DNA from: Hermatobates lingyangjiaoensis
Taxonomy: Eukaryota; Arthropoda; Insecta; Hemiptera; Hermatobatidae
Reading direction: 5' to 3'
NCBI GenBank assembly: GCA_026182355.1
Contig: JAPFBL010000034.1
Location: forward strand, 2,550,501 to 2,614,500
Length of the DNA: 64,000 bases
Shown here: positions 1-11,617 of the stretch, one piece after another
How positions within the stretch are numbered: the first letter of the stretch is position 1
Layout: the number at the start of each line of letters is the position of its first letter
Notes under the pieces: model-generated
What the model was told of the DNA's origin: nothing
The model's input: only the letters and a program-made list of their open reading frames with translations
Databases searched by the model: none
Made by a program: the position numbers and the translations under genes

Positions 1-1160
1 CGATCAACGGAATTTAGTAAGGAAGATCGCTTTTGGTTTTGTATTAGTCAGAAGAGGGTTAATATTGGATGGACGTTTATGAGAACTGGGTAGGCCCATT
101 AGCTAAGAAGCACTGTATCCTGTGCTCTTGTTCATTATTTAGGAATATTGATTCGATCCTACTAAAATTGGTGGCATGAATTCAAGTGATCATATATTAC
201 TAACAACCTTATTCCATGTTCATAAATTATGATGCTTTCAAACCAATTAGCTAGAAATATTCCGTTAATTCCCTTGCTTGAATTTAAAAATATAAAACTT
301 TTTTGTTTTACCTCGTGATGTATACTATAATGCATTACTGATACTATACCTTTCATTGTTATTTAAATACTTTTATTTATATTTTTATTTTTAATCTAAA
401 AAAATTTCCTCCATTCTCTTTCATTTTCTTTTGCTATAGCTTAATTTTTTATTTTCATGTATTTCTTCTTATCTTTACAAAATTTTGAAATGTTTTCTTT
501 TTTTGAACTTCCAGCTGGTAACAATGAAAGTTCTTTCGTAACAGATGTATTTATCACTTGCTCTGAAAGTTTCTACTTTGCTGAGTTTGATTTACATGTA
601 ACTTTGATTGTTTTGTTATTGGTGTTGCACATATATTGCTAGAAGAATGCTGATGTAGGCAGATTCAGTGAAATATTTTTGGTTGTCGCTCTATTTTGCT
701 TAAAACCATTCCATGTTATACAAATCATGCTGGTATTGTTATCTGTGATTTAGTTGCCGCTAAATAGTCTTCTTTAAGCTTATTGTATATGTATAACCGT
801 CGCTATAGAGAAAGTGGCAGTTTGTTTGAATGTTTGCTGTAGGGTAATCTCCATAAAACAATTCCCTTTAGGGCTATTAGTAGAAAGCTGATCCGCTGTG
901 GAAACATTTTCTGGGGCTACGGTATTCTAAAAACCATTGCGAGTTAAATAGCCGTAAGAATATTTGTTGTGGTAGTAGTAGTCGTACAATCATTGTTATA
1001 GGACGAATTGCGGTATGTCCTTTCCTGTCAAAATAGTCCAGGTTTATCCACTGTAAAAACATTCTCTAAAAGCAAGTATTTTTAAGACACTAAATAAAAC
1101 GCCTTGGAACCATCATAGAAACAACAATGAATTAAGATTAATAGTAACACATTACTTTTT
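1..1160. other. AT-rich DNA, no gene seen
   Basis: No repeat, RNA gene or coding signal is recognised. The short open frames on both strands have AT-driven composition (Ile, Phe, Tyr, Lys rich) and no family resemblance, so they are treated as chance. Confidence 0.6.
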
Positions 1161-1167
1161 ATGTTTT

Positions 1168-1266
1168 GTTGACTGAGGAACTGACATGCGTGAAAAGTCA
1201 GCCCTCCGATGCTGATTCCTCGAGTAATATTGCATCTCCCAGTGATTCTGCCATGAACAATAGTGA
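1168..1266 (+). CDS. Possible short coding fragment, Ser-rich, upstream of SINE array
   Basis: An open frame reads LTEELTCVKSQPSDADSSS and then NIASPSDSAMNNSD before running into SINE-derived sequence at 1268. Its composition (Ser, Asp, Pro, Ala) and GC-containing third positions contrast with the AT-driven frames nearby. A GTATCT that could act as a splice donor lies exactly at the SINE boundary (1267-1272). No protein family is recognised. It could equally be a fragment of an older repeat. The call rests only on composition. Confidence 0.18.
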
Positions 1267-1267
1267 T

Positions 1268-1887
1268 GTATCTGACATTGTACAGGCTCTGGACCGACGG
1301 TTTCGCGTCCTCTCCAAGGGACTACGAGGTCAGATTTATTTACCTCCCTCGTTAATAAATCAATATCAGAGGGCTATTTAAGGTGTATCTGACATTGTTC
1401 AGCCTCGGGACCGACGGTTTCACGTACTCTCCGAGGGACTACGAGGTCAGATTTATTTATCTCCCTCGTTAATAAATCAATATCAGAGGAATCTGTAACG
1501 TATATCTGACATTGTACAGGCTTGGAACCGATAGTTTCGCGTCCTCTCCGAGGGACTACGAGGTCAGATTTATTTACCTCCCTCGTTAGTAAATCAATGT
1601 CAGAGGGATTTGTAACATATATCTGACATTGTACAGGCTCGGGACCGACAGTTTAGGTTCTTCTCCGAGGGACTACGTGGTCAGATTTATTTATCTCCCT
1701 CGTTAATAAATCAATATCAGAGGATCTGTAACATATATCTGACATTGTACAGGCTTGGAACCGACGGTTTCGCGTCGTACTCTCCGAGGGATTACGAGGT
1801 CAGACTTATTTACCTCCCTCGTTAATAAATCAATATCAGAGTTGGTTTCAAACGAGACCTTCAATTCAAAGGCGAGTGCGTGGCCCC
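1268..1887 (-). repeat. tRNA-SINE remnant with core amplified into five tandem 117-bp units
   Basis: Five head-to-tail units begin at about 1268, 1385, 1502, 1619 and 1735 (spacing 117, 117, 117, 116). Each matches the middle of the minus-strand SINE seen intact at 45901-46215 and 48417-48739: the ctgacatcgtacaggctcgg stretch, then ctccgagggac, then the gtcagatttattyacctccc stretch. After the fifth unit, 1841-1887 resembles a decayed tRNA-like head (tcaattcaaaggcgagtgcg then ggcccc). The SINE 3' tail present in other copies (the gttgcagtggcagtcccac side) is not seen upstream of unit 1. The core alone was therefore duplicated, probably by unequal exchange or replication slippage. Confidence 0.85.
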
Positions 1888-1889
1888 TT

Positions 1890-3452
1890 CATCTATACAT
1901 GTCTATTGTATGAACTAGAATGTCTTCCGTGCTCAGTTTCTCTAAAGGTAATATCTACTCCTTATTAAACAGCATCCTTAAATGTTACACTAATTGAGTT
2001 AATTATATACTATAGTTCAGTGGTGTACAGCAATCTGAATTATAATTTCTATATATTTAATTGCCACAATAGAAGTAAAGAGTTACTAGGTATTGTAGGT
2101 TGAAGATCACTTTACATACATTTCACATAACGTATGTTAGTTTCAAAAATGGTTGCTTTTTTATATATAATGTAAATTCATGGTTGTAAATTGCAAAAAA
2201 AATATGATTAATGATTTTACGGGAACAATGAAAAGAGGGTAGAAGGGGCACAGGGCTTCACTCTGTGGTTTATTACCAAAAATTTATAGTTTCTCTTCCA
2301 AGAGATATAATTCAGATTTCCACCCTTGTATTACTATGAAAAAAAGGTTAGAATTTGTTTAAAGTTTTCTAAGTAACTGAATTTTTTTACAGCTCTTCTT
2401 TCAGAAAAATCTTTGTTAATTCGCTTTTTTAAAAAAAAGTACTCAATTTAATAATGCATTTACAAAAATAACATTAGTTTTAGAAAAAAGCGGGATTATT
2501 TATTCCTTATTCATTTTTTTCTTTTTGTACGATCAGGGATTATTATTGTACCTATTCTGTTCTGACACACTCCTGTGAAAAAAAGATATTTGAATAGAGT
2601 AATTTTTAATAATGTTAAGCAAACTAACAGGGATTTAATGTTAAAACTATTTGTTAGTTTTAAGTATAATTAGAACCTATAGAATTCTGTTTTGAATAGG
2701 TAGTTTTTAATTTCTCCTTACTTTTGTTGCATTATTTTTCACATTCTCTTTGTTAATTGCATTTCATATAAGGGACGAGAGAATTTAAAAGATACTAAAA
2801 TAATTACTAAAGCAATGTTTATCATTTGTTCAAAGTTTGGTTAAACAATTTAATGGATGCCAATATAAAACCTATTCTACAAATAAGAACTTTTTTTTTT
2901 CCGTCGTAGGATGTGGAAAAATCTGTTCATCAGATCCCTTAGCAAGACGTCTTGCTTAGGGTATGTGGGGTTGGGGGTCCCGACCCACTAAAAAACCACA
3001 TCCTATTTCCTGGCAATACCCGACACGGAAACCGAAATAAGAATTTTAAAACGTATAAATCTTATACTTATGGTCACTGGTTTTATGAACAAAATATAAA
3101 TATATTCTGTCATTTTTAAATGAAAAGAATGAAAGCGATCTTAATTTGAGAGAATGTAATCGTGAAAAACTGATTTTGGGCGGTGCAACAAACCCCGTTT
3201 AAATGTAGCATTTCTTTTTATTTATATAAACATATCAACTATTGCTGATTTTAAGGCCGTCTCAAGTATGCGCCGTAAAAGATCTGGGTGATACAAACAA
3301 GCATGCTTAAGGATGCATCCAGCTGTTTTTATACCCAGACAAACAACTTACTGACTTACTCAACCCAACCAGGGTAATTCTTTAATAATATTGTCCATGT
3401 ATCTTGTTTTTATTTTTACATCATTTTCGTTCTGTAAACAATTTTTTAACAG
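1890..3452. other. AT-rich DNA around one foldback
   Basis: Apart from the GC-rich foldback at 2907-3005, listed separately, only A/T-rich sequence with homopolymer runs is seen. No gene is evident. Confidence 0.5.
2907..3005. repeat. Nested foldback, GC-rich island
   Basis: An outer perfect 10-bp inverted repeat (taggatgtgg at 2907-2916, ccacatccta at 2996-3005) encloses a perfect 16-bp palindrome, agcaagacgtcttgct (2941-2956), and a G-rich then C-rich segment (gtggggttgggg then tcccgacccac) that can also pair. The block is markedly richer in G and C than the surrounding DNA. It could be a structured RNA, the end of a transposable element, or a small foldback element. No coding frame or known RNA family is recognised. 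Confidence 0.45.
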
Positions 3453-3567
3453 TTCAAGCCTGCAGCGCAGGCTGTAAAATTTCGTGATATAGGAAGCAAA
3501 ATGAAAGATACATACATCACAGTGATATTAAATGCTCAAATGGAATCAGGAGAGCTCCACCTTACAG
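3453..3567 (+). CDS. Candidate internal exon of an unknown host gene
   Basis: A 115-nt open segment is preceded by a T-rich tract and a good acceptor (attttttaacag at 3441-3452). It is followed by a good donor (acag then gtattg, GT at 3568). The frame is open from the acceptor and reads FKPAAQAVKFRDIG, then SKMKDTYITVIL, then NAQMESGELHLT, with one base left over, so an internal exon would end in phase 1. Composition is balanced and protein-like, unlike nearby chance frames. I do not recognise the protein and see no convincing partner exon in the window. It may instead be an exonised repeat or chance. Confidence 0.33.
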
Positions 3568-3569
3568 GT

Positions 3570-4430
3570 ATTGCAGAGATACGAGCCTCCACGTTTCACC
3601 CTGATATCATACCATTCGGACTCCCCACTTCAATGAAGTATTATTTGGTTTCCGACTTACATATTCACATTGAATACATAAATATATAAACTGACCTTAG
3701 TAATATATACTACGAGTATAAGGATTATCTATTGCACGTTATCAGATTCAAAACAGATGGTACACTTTTATTTCTTTTTCAATTTGTTTACTTTAGAACT
3801 TTTTTTCAGTTGGTTTTTAGTTTTTTATCCTCTTCATCACGTGTGCCTGATTAATTTTTTGTGCTACAAAATAAAATCAGTTTTAACTTTAGCTCAAAAT
3901 AATGAAATTATTACTGACGATAATACCAGTTAATGCAATTTGAAATGTAATCATTGAAATTTACTATTGACATAGAATCATATTTGAAAAAGCTAAATGA
4001 ATGAAAGGTAATCCATAACTTTTTGGAATTATAAACATCAAACTCAGAAGATATACTCTTTATTAACAATGATTAGCTTTATCATTATGAGTTGATTGTA
4101 ACAAGCAAAAAATTAATGAATTAAAAAAAACTGTGGAAAAGTCACAGGATTATATCAGAGATATTAACTCAGTAACTACAAAGATTTTTTTTCTAGATTA
4201 ATGTGTTGAAAATATAATTTATGTAAAGACTACTACGTTAAACTTATAATTATATCAAGAACTGTAGGGCTCTGAATTCTAAAATAGTTGGACCATAGAG
4301 AACAAGCAATGATATTACGGAAAGAAGTGAAGGACTAGATGTGCCTTTTACTTGTACCTTTAACGACCAGAGAAGAAAAAAAAAAAAAAGAAAAAAAAGC
4401 AATTTGCAAGGTAGGAAATGGAGAGAGGTG
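3570..4430. other. AT-rich DNA, no gene seen
   Basis: A/T-rich sequence with an A-rich tract near 4377-4400. Nothing recognisable on either strand. Confidence 0.5.
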
Positions 4431-4439
4431 AAAATGATT

Positions 4440-4740
4440 TAGAAATGAAGGCTACCTCCAGGGAGAGATAAGTCCAGGCTTTTCTTTCAAATTAATGGCC
4501 TGCTCAGCTATTTGACCTTTATGAGTCCAAGTCAATGGCTCTTTATTGGAATTAAATCAGATATCGATATGAAATGAAGTTTTCATCAAACAAAAAGTAC
4601 TGCTGAAAGGAGACTGGAATAGGAGTCAGCACCAGTTGGGCAAAATTGAATTGAATTTCTCAACCCTGCAACTCTTACCTCTGCATATTACTTGAGCCCA
4701 TTAAATGGTTTTCTCTATTGTCCAATTTGAACACGCTTAG
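4440..4740. promoter_or_regulatory. Candidate cis-regulatory island
   Basis: A 300-bp stretch of balanced composition without repeats or an open frame, standing out from flanking AT-rich DNA. It holds several homeodomain-type cores (attaatgg near 4491, ctttattgg then aattaaatc near 4541-4558, cattaaatgg near 4700), an atcgat at 4563 and a tgcatatt octamer-like site near 4683. Motif density alone is weak evidence. The call is by contrast with surroundings; conservation cannot be tested here. Confidence 0.25.
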
Positions 4741-5179
4741 TCATTTGGGCACAGTTTTTTTCTCACCTTTTATTGGAATCTGATAATAATGAAAATCAAT
4801 TTTATAAACTGAAAATAGTATATAATGTTATAGATGAATCGAAGTCTCTAAATTTCAAGTAAATATATATGGAACTGAAACATTTTTGCCATAAAATATG
4901 GAGTTGTAATGAAATACTACTTTAACTTTAAATTATATTTTGCTGAATAATTTATACATTTTAAAAACAATATATGAGAAAATTAACTTCTGCTAAATAA
5001 GTAGATTTCAAAGAAGAAAATTAACACATAATAATTCAAAAGACGGTGTAGCTATTATTTAGTCGTGAAAATTATAATATTTAGTCTAGTTCAAGGGGTA
5101 TGTATATATGCAAACGGTAAAATACTTGTTAGCAGACTTGAATGAGGTGTGAAATTTACTGCTTGGTTTGTTTTGTGCG

Positions 5180-5274
5180 AAGCAAACAATTGTGAACTAT
5201 GTTGCTTGCTTTAGCAGTTTGATATGTATTGAACCTTACTCTACAGCGAGACTGCTAAAGCGTTTTGTTTGCTT
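5180..5274. repeat. Two-part inverted repeat (hairpin-forming)
   Basis: aagcaaacaa at 5180-5189 pairs with ttgtttgctt at 5265-5274. Inside, gctttagcagt (about 5208-5218) pairs perfectly with actgctaaagc (about 5250-5260). Together they could form a long interrupted hairpin. No coding potential or known RNA family is recognised. Confidence 0.45.
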
Positions 5275-5568
5275 GCCTTATCTCCAGTATCCTGTTTACA
5301 ATTATCCTGATTAGAGAATTACTAGGACAAATATGCCATTCATTAAGTTTTAACAAACATTTGGTAAATATATTGTTAGTAGTGTTTGATAAGTTGGCAT
5401 ATTAAAATTCTGTTATACTATTATTCATATTAGGGGATTTCATAAATGACGTCTACCACAAAAAAAAAAAAAACTTTAATACGAAAGCTGAGAAAACGAG
5501 GACTGTAAATATGATTTGACAGCCATTTCAGTGTCGCCATTTCACATCATGGGAGTAGTAGTAGTATT

Positions 5569-5890
5569 GGGGGGAAGGCTAGCTCAGTCGTTTACGTGCT
5601 CACCTCTGAACTGATAGGACCGGGGTTCAATTCTCACCTGGCCCTCGATTTATTCACGCGGGAGGTGAATAAATCTGAGCACGTCATCACTCGGAGAAGG
5701 ACGTTAAACCGTTGGTCCCGAGCCTGTACGATGTCAGGTACTCGTTAAAGATCCCTATTCTAAATACATTTGAGTTAGGCAAAATTTAGGACTCCCACTG
5801 TAGAATCAATCTTCATTGTGTGGTATCACAAAGGGCCAATGCTTGGCCTACGTGTGTTCCCTTGTGGGACTGCCACTGCAACCTAACCTC
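5569..5890 (+). mobile_element. tRNA-derived SINE, near full length
   Basis: The head carries RNA polymerase III promoter boxes: A-box-like tagctcagtcg and B-box ggttcaattct. In the family, the 5' ggccagg and 3' cctggcc ends of the head can pair like a tRNA acceptor stem. A core follows (ctcggagaaggacgttaaac) and then a tail ending in ccactgcaacctaacct. The copy is flanked by an imperfect 11-bp target-site duplication (gtagtagtatt at 5558-5568, gtagtagtgtt at 5891-5901, one mismatch), which fits LINE-type retroposition. The 82-bp ORF-like stretch at its 3' end is SINE sequence, not a gene. Confidence 0.9.
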
Positions 5891-5989
5891 GTAGTAGTGT
5901 TAAAAATAATTCTTTTCTTATTAGTTTCCACCATAAATTATTACTCTTATTTTTTACATAACCAAAGCAGCTTGGAATGCAGTCCATTA

Positions 5990-6540
5990 TTATATTAATT
6001 TACTTCATGGACAGTTTTTGTTAACATTTTTTTTGCATCGAAATTTTCTCTTTGTTTCTTAAAAATATTATTAGTTTTCTATTTTCTTGTTCATAATTTT
6101 TTTCTCTTTTATTTTTTCTTAATCATTTTTTTTTGTTTTTTTTTTTACTTCAAGATTGGTGTTTAATTTCCTTTTTCTTCTTGATTAGTTTTTCCTTTTT
6201 AATACTTCATTTCTCATTCCTATTTCTCTATTAATGGGCTGTATTTTTTTTTTAATTCAATAATGGTCTCATTTCTGTTTATATTCAGAATGTTTTTTCC
6301 ATTTCTATTTTTATTTTTTATCTGTTTTCAAATTGTTTCCTCTTAGTTTTATTCTTTTCATTCCCCTTGTCTTTTAAATTCATGATTAGTTTCTCTTTCC
6401 TACCCGTTTCATTTGCAGTACTTACTTATGCTTGTAATTCACAAATAATTATTTACTCTTGAAATTTCACTGACTGTTTGTTTTTTTCTTTCCTTCTTGC
6501 TCCGTGATTAGCATTCTTCTTTCGTTTTCCCGTCATCATT
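5990..6540. repeat. T-rich low-complexity region
   Basis: A long plus-strand T/C-biased tract of many T runs interrupted by ttcttc and attagttt motifs. No coding potential. It lies between two same-orientation SINEs, which may reflect a preference for A/T-rich targets. Confidence 0.6.
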
Positions 6541-6574
6541 ACTTTCTTATACTATATAATTAGTTACAATGTTT

Positions 6575-6900
6575 ATTAAGGGGCCACGCTAGCTTAGTGG
6601 TTACGTGCTTGTCTCTGAACTGATAGGACCGGGGTTCGATCCTCACCTGACCCCCTCGATTTATTCACCCGGGAGTTGAATAAATCTGAGCGCGTCGTCC
6701 CTCGGAGAAGGACGTTAAACTATCTGTCCCGAGCCTGTACAATGTCAAGTACTCGTTAAAGACCCCTACTCTAAATACATTTGAGTTAGGCAAAATTTAG
6801 GACTCCCACTGTAGAATCAATCTTCATTGTGTGGTATCACAAAGGGCCAATGCTCGGCCTACGTGTGTTCCCTTGTGGAACTGCCACTGCAACCTAACCT
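6575..6900 (+). mobile_element. tRNA-derived SINE, near full length
   Basis: Second plus-strand copy of the family at 5569-5890. The A box is tagcttagtgg and the B box is ggttcgatcc. The ggacgttaaac core and the 3' ending accctgcaacctaacct-like tail are present. The copy is flanked by a perfect 9-bp target-site duplication, acaatgttt, at 6566-6574 and 6901-6909. The intact duplication marks a clean insertion. Confidence 0.92.
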
Positions 6901-6909
6901 ACAATGTTT

Positions 6910-9620
6910 CTTTTCAGTTTACTTTTAACCTGTGTTCTTTAATGTACAATGGTTGCCTATTCCTATCTTTACCAATAATATGAACTGTAGTATGATTTGA
7001 CCATTTTTCTCGCTAATTGCATACATGTATAGGTAAACTGATATAAATAGCTCATAAAATATTTTTCTTTTAGAATATATGATTAGAAACTCCCTATTAT
7101 ACGGGTTAAACTTTCTAAATTTATTTGTATAACAATATATTTTAGATATCCTTAGATTAGAATATGCGGTTTGCTCATATTATATGGTTTGTTGAAAATA
7201 TCGTGTAACCTGAATAAGTATATTGTGCGAATCACTTCATAGTGCAACCCATGCTAGGGTATGTATGTTAGGCGGCCCGCGGGCCACATGCTGCCCAACA
7301 CGTGTTTTTGTGTCGCCCTCAGACATTATCTGGAATTATATCCTATTATAAAAAATTCCTTTGCTTTTTCTTGTTAAAAAGCTCACCAAGACTTTTGGAA
7401 GAAAATGCAGTATTGGAAAGAGAGAGCTCAAAAAGCAATAAATGCTTTTATATATATATACAATTAAAAGAAACGGTCCAGCGGACTTTTTTTAAAATAA
7501 ATTCAAAACGAAGGAACACACAGAAAGACACAGACATAACTGACATCGATATTTCGACCATATTTCGACTATTATTTATCTATTATTATTATTATTATTA
7601 TTATTGTTTCAGAATTAGCACGTATTCATTAACACCTTCTAAATTTAGCCTTTTGAAATCTTCATTTAATAAACTCCCAATTCTTACTGCAGTGTTGTTG
7701 ATATTATTATCTAACCCTGTGGAAGCAGGTATTTCATCTTTGTGAAATATTTAATAAAACTTTCATCCTTATTTAAAAGTGATATTTTTAGCAAGGATTT
7801 CATATTAATGGAATATGCTTTATACAATGTTAAATTTAAATACTGTTCAAAATTTTATCGTTATTTCAAATATATTACAAATGATTACAAAATATTTGCT
7901 CAAATGAGGGATGCATTATGACGTTTTGGTGTCAGGAAGATGTTTGTTTTAGCCTCTTTTTTCGATCCATTGTGCAACAAAGTGGTCGTTTGTAATATTG
8001 GGTCTGCGAGTCTAGACGCGGTAGCAAAACCGTCACAGTCTTTCACATTGGCCTATATCTATCATAAATTAGTCTAATTAAGCCTCACGTATTTGACGAA
8101 GACGCTAATTCAGCTAACCTGGCTTGAACATTCAAGCTAATATAAGTAATATTGATATAGATTCGTTCTCCTAATCGACCCAGATTTTTATGCCTAATAA
8201 ATAATAAAATTGAGTAAATTATATTAAAGTAAACGATTTAAATTTCTTGGTGATAATTTTTTTTCCTAATATTCTTTTTGTAGCATGTTTGTTGAAGGTT
8301 GTAGCCTGAGAATGAAGAAATGCATGAGTGAAAAATTGCGACAACTACTTTGTTTCATTGTGCAGCAGTCTGCCATAGTCATGTTGCATTCACGACTTAA
8401 TCATTAAAAACCGAAACTAAACAACTTTTAGACGTAGTTCTTACTTGGACACTAATGTACAACCACGTTTTTTCGTCATCCTGCTTATCAAAATCAATAT
8501 GATTATGCCCAAACTACCGTGGAATTTTGATGTAAACAAATTTTAGATAAACGAGTTATTTATTGTTACCTTAATAGACATCACATTTCCTTGGTGTGAT
8601 TAAGTTAGGAATTATTTGTACTATATTCATTTAATCATTTGCTGTGATTAAAATTTGTTCCGAATCAAAATTAATTGCCACTTTCATTTCAGTAGAGACA
8701 GAAAAGTGTCAAGATAACCAAGTCAGACATCATGTTCAATCGGAAGCAGTAAATGTCACGGTTTACAATTTTTTACAGGAGTTTATTTTTAATAAATACC
8801 TCATATCATGTTTTCACATCAATGACTGTCTTTTTAAAATACGATAGAAGACTAGGTTGTAAAAAGAAAGAAAACATTCTTCACAAACTAGTCTGTTATA
8901 TTTTAACAGTTTTTAGTAAAGCTCGTCAAGCCAAACAGTTCTACAGGAAAGCTGCTATAACATATAAAAGATTTAATTTTCTTTCGTGTTTAATTTGTTT
9001 TATTTTGTAAACAACAAGCTGTTCACACTGATGCTAAAATGACTCAATCACGTCAAAGTAGCAAACCATCAAACACGATATGCTTTTCTTGTGGTGATGA
9101 AACTCCTTCATGCCGAATCACTAGAGAACAGTTGAAAAAAATATTCATAATTATAGAAATTATACATTTCTTGTATCTAACTTATGAATATATATTATCC
9201 TTGTAGAAGTTGTAAAATGTTGTAGTTGTAAATTTTTTCTGTAATGGTGTTGAAGACATTGTTTTTTCTTAAACATGTATGATATCAAGTACTCATTAAA
9301 CAATTATATTCCGATAAAGTGAGATTAAGAGAATTACTGATTCCTGACTTATATTTAACCTAATTTTGTCGTGCTGCAGATAATACATACACATTTAGGC
9401 ACTCAGTACAGTAGATAAACCATAGCTCCAATAAACCAATGGTAAATAAAGGATCCGTTGTTTCCTATGCTCACCCTTGTAAGACCGACTTTATATTTAG
9501 TGTTGTAGTAGCGGGTAAAACCGTAGATCATTCAATATTTGGTACACAATTTAGTTATAGGCAAAGAAAAATAGTAGTTCAATTTTAATAGGGAGCCCTT
9601 TATCTTATTTGACGCAAGTT
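6910..9620. other. AT-rich DNA with a GC-rich palindromic scrap at 7272-7325
   Basis: The only distinctive piece is around 7272-7325, which contains ggcggcccgcgggccac. This is reminiscent of the GCGGCCCGC-type ends of some hAT elements, but no partner end or target duplication was found. An open frame of 147 codons (7302-7745, plus strand) follows; it contains a (TAT)n tract read as poly-Tyr and has no recognisable domain. Near 9274-9300, gtatgatatcaagtactcattaaa weakly resembles the SINE core in plus orientation. Confidence 0.35.
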
Positions 9621-9627
9621 TATATTA

Positions 9628-9720
9628 ATAGGGATTTTTAAAGAGTACATGACATTGTACAGGTATTCCATCTTGATGTTTCTCCGAGGGACGGTGAAGA
9701 CAAAATTTTTCACCTTTTAC
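9628..9720 (-). repeat. Decayed SINE core fragment
   Basis: The order agggatttttaaagagtaca, tgacattgtacagg, ctccgagggac and ttcacctttt follows the minus-strand SINE core seen at 46031-46120, with many substitutions. Neither the tRNA head nor the 3' tail is visible, so this is an old truncated copy. Confidence 0.7.
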
Positions 9721-10329
9721 ATTTCAAATCTAGAACTGCAGGAAAGACCAAACCTTCAATGTTCGATATTGATATAGTTCGATATTTAAAGAAGGAAAGC
9801 TGTTATAGTACACCTAACTTTAAATGTAAAGGCAATATCAGTATCCAAATATAATCTCCGCGAATAGTCAAACATCACAGCGAGTTGTCTAAAGCATTCC
9901 GAGTTTGACACTCCAAAGTCACATAATTTTAATTCTGGAAGAATATTAAGTTGTTTTGACACACCTTCGTTGGTACTGGAACAAAATTTGATACATTAAG
10001 CGTAAATAACTGAGACACACTTCTTAATTGTATGTAGTAGGATATATATCCAAACGGTTGTTTTCTTAGTCACATTTAGAAACTCCGACGTAGAATAGCG
10101 TAAAATAGCATCGAATAGACTAGTGTTTATAAAAAAGTGATGCTTTAGAAAATATAAGCATATTACTGAAACAAGAATTTAGGTAAACCCATAACAAAAT
10201 TTTACCTTATGTTATTCTATAGCAAAATAATATTTGTGACAGTGGGCCGTACACAAGATTCTTTTTAGCCTGTAAGCCGTATTAATAATTGTTATAGCAA
10301 TAATTTTTTGTGTATTTTGAATTATACAA

Positions 10330-10560
10330 AGAGAATTAGGATGGAGAGGAGTGACTGTGGCAATTGGATTGGGTGTGCGTGGGGTGGAGGGGTGACTAGA
10401 GGGTGGCTCTGGAGTGAGATGCTCGGGGGCGGCCTGGGTGACAGGGGTTGGTCACGTGACAGCACCACCCGCTAACAAGCTCGTATCGCCACATCAGCTC
10501 CTCCTACCCTCTAACTGGCCTTATTCCTACATCCAGCCTCCGCTCGCCCATAAACATGTA
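10330..10560. promoter_or_regulatory. GC-rich island with perfect GTCACGTGAC palindrome
   Basis: A purine/G-rich block (10330-10450) is followed by a C-rich block (10460-10560) in otherwise AT-rich DNA. At 10451-10460 lies gtcacgtgac, a perfect palindrome around a CACGTG E-box, the type bound by bHLH-zip factors such as USF, MITF and TFE proteins. A chance frame at 10414-10671 is not protein-like. A promoter or enhancer is possible; no adjacent gene is seen. Confidence 0.3.
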
Positions 10561-10689
10561 CAGAACAGTCATTTCAACCTTCACTCAATTACTAATGCCA
10601 GTATCACCAATAACATCGTATGTATCATTTCATTAATAATAGCGGATATCAACTTATCTACGATTCGGTGATTATAAAAACAAACAAAC

Positions 10690-11600
10690 AAACAAATTAA
10701 AGGAATGATTCTAAAGTTTTTTTTTACTCTTCAAGCATATTTTTATTTCATATATTTAAACACTGTAGTTTTTTTAGAGCTGTATAGAAATAAAGTAAAG
10801 TTGGTACGAGTATAAACCAGAAATTGAATGAAACCGATATAAAAAATATAAAACTGTAAAGAAAAACATTAAATAATTTTTAGTAAACTCATATAAAATG
10901 TAGAATTTTCTTGACACCTTTACTCACATGCAATGTTCTTTGAGATTCATGGAGTAAACTCACATTTTCGTTACATATTACAAACCTGCATTAAATTATA
11001 ATCATCACGACTTTTTCTTCTTTTTATTTTCACTTACTTCTGAATATGGTAGTAAGTTTTAAAAGGAAAGAATAAAGTAGTTTAAGTAAAAGGAAGGCAA
11101 CTGTGTTGGCTTCCCGATGACCCGGGGATGTGCGTGCATAAGAGGCAAAGTAATGTAGTGTTAATACTATGCATTCATGATACCTACGATATTTACATAC
11201 GATGAAATCAGCAAGCTGAGAGGCCAAAAGTCACACAAAGACATTGAACTGCAAGTGAGTCTTTAGGCAGGAAATCGGATGTCATCAGTCAACCCCTTGA
11301 AAAATAAGAATGGAGATTAGTCCATCCTGGGATGAGGACAGAAGAAAAACATATTATCGGGTGGCTTGGTGCATTTATTAAGATAATAAAATTAATGATG
11401 CAACCACATTTTTCTATGCATATTACCTTAGTTTAAAGGAATTATTATAGGAATTATAATTCCTATAATTATAGGAATAAATATAGAAATAACCAAACAT
11501 TAATTACCTGGTTCTATGAAATGGCCATCTTGTCTTCACTATATAGTAAATATATAAATATTAACTTCATATTGTAATTGTTTTTAATTTAGAAATAATT
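10690..11600. other. AT-rich DNA with one perfect palindrome
   Basis: No gene seen. At 11444-11469 there is a 26-bp perfect palindrome centred on ggaattataattcc, followed by another partial copy of the arm (ataattataggaataa). Confidence 0.55.
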
Positions 11601-11617
11601 ATAAATATAAACTAATA

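Noticed and set aside
5580..5660. Possible functional tRNA gene (pol III boxes)
   Set aside because: The head is part of a dispersed SINE with core, tail and target duplication; the anticodon and T arms are not well formed.
7302..7745. 147-codon open frame after a GC-rich palindrome
   Set aside because: Contains a microsatellite poly-Tyr run, no recognised domain, and no partner transposon end found; not called as a gene.
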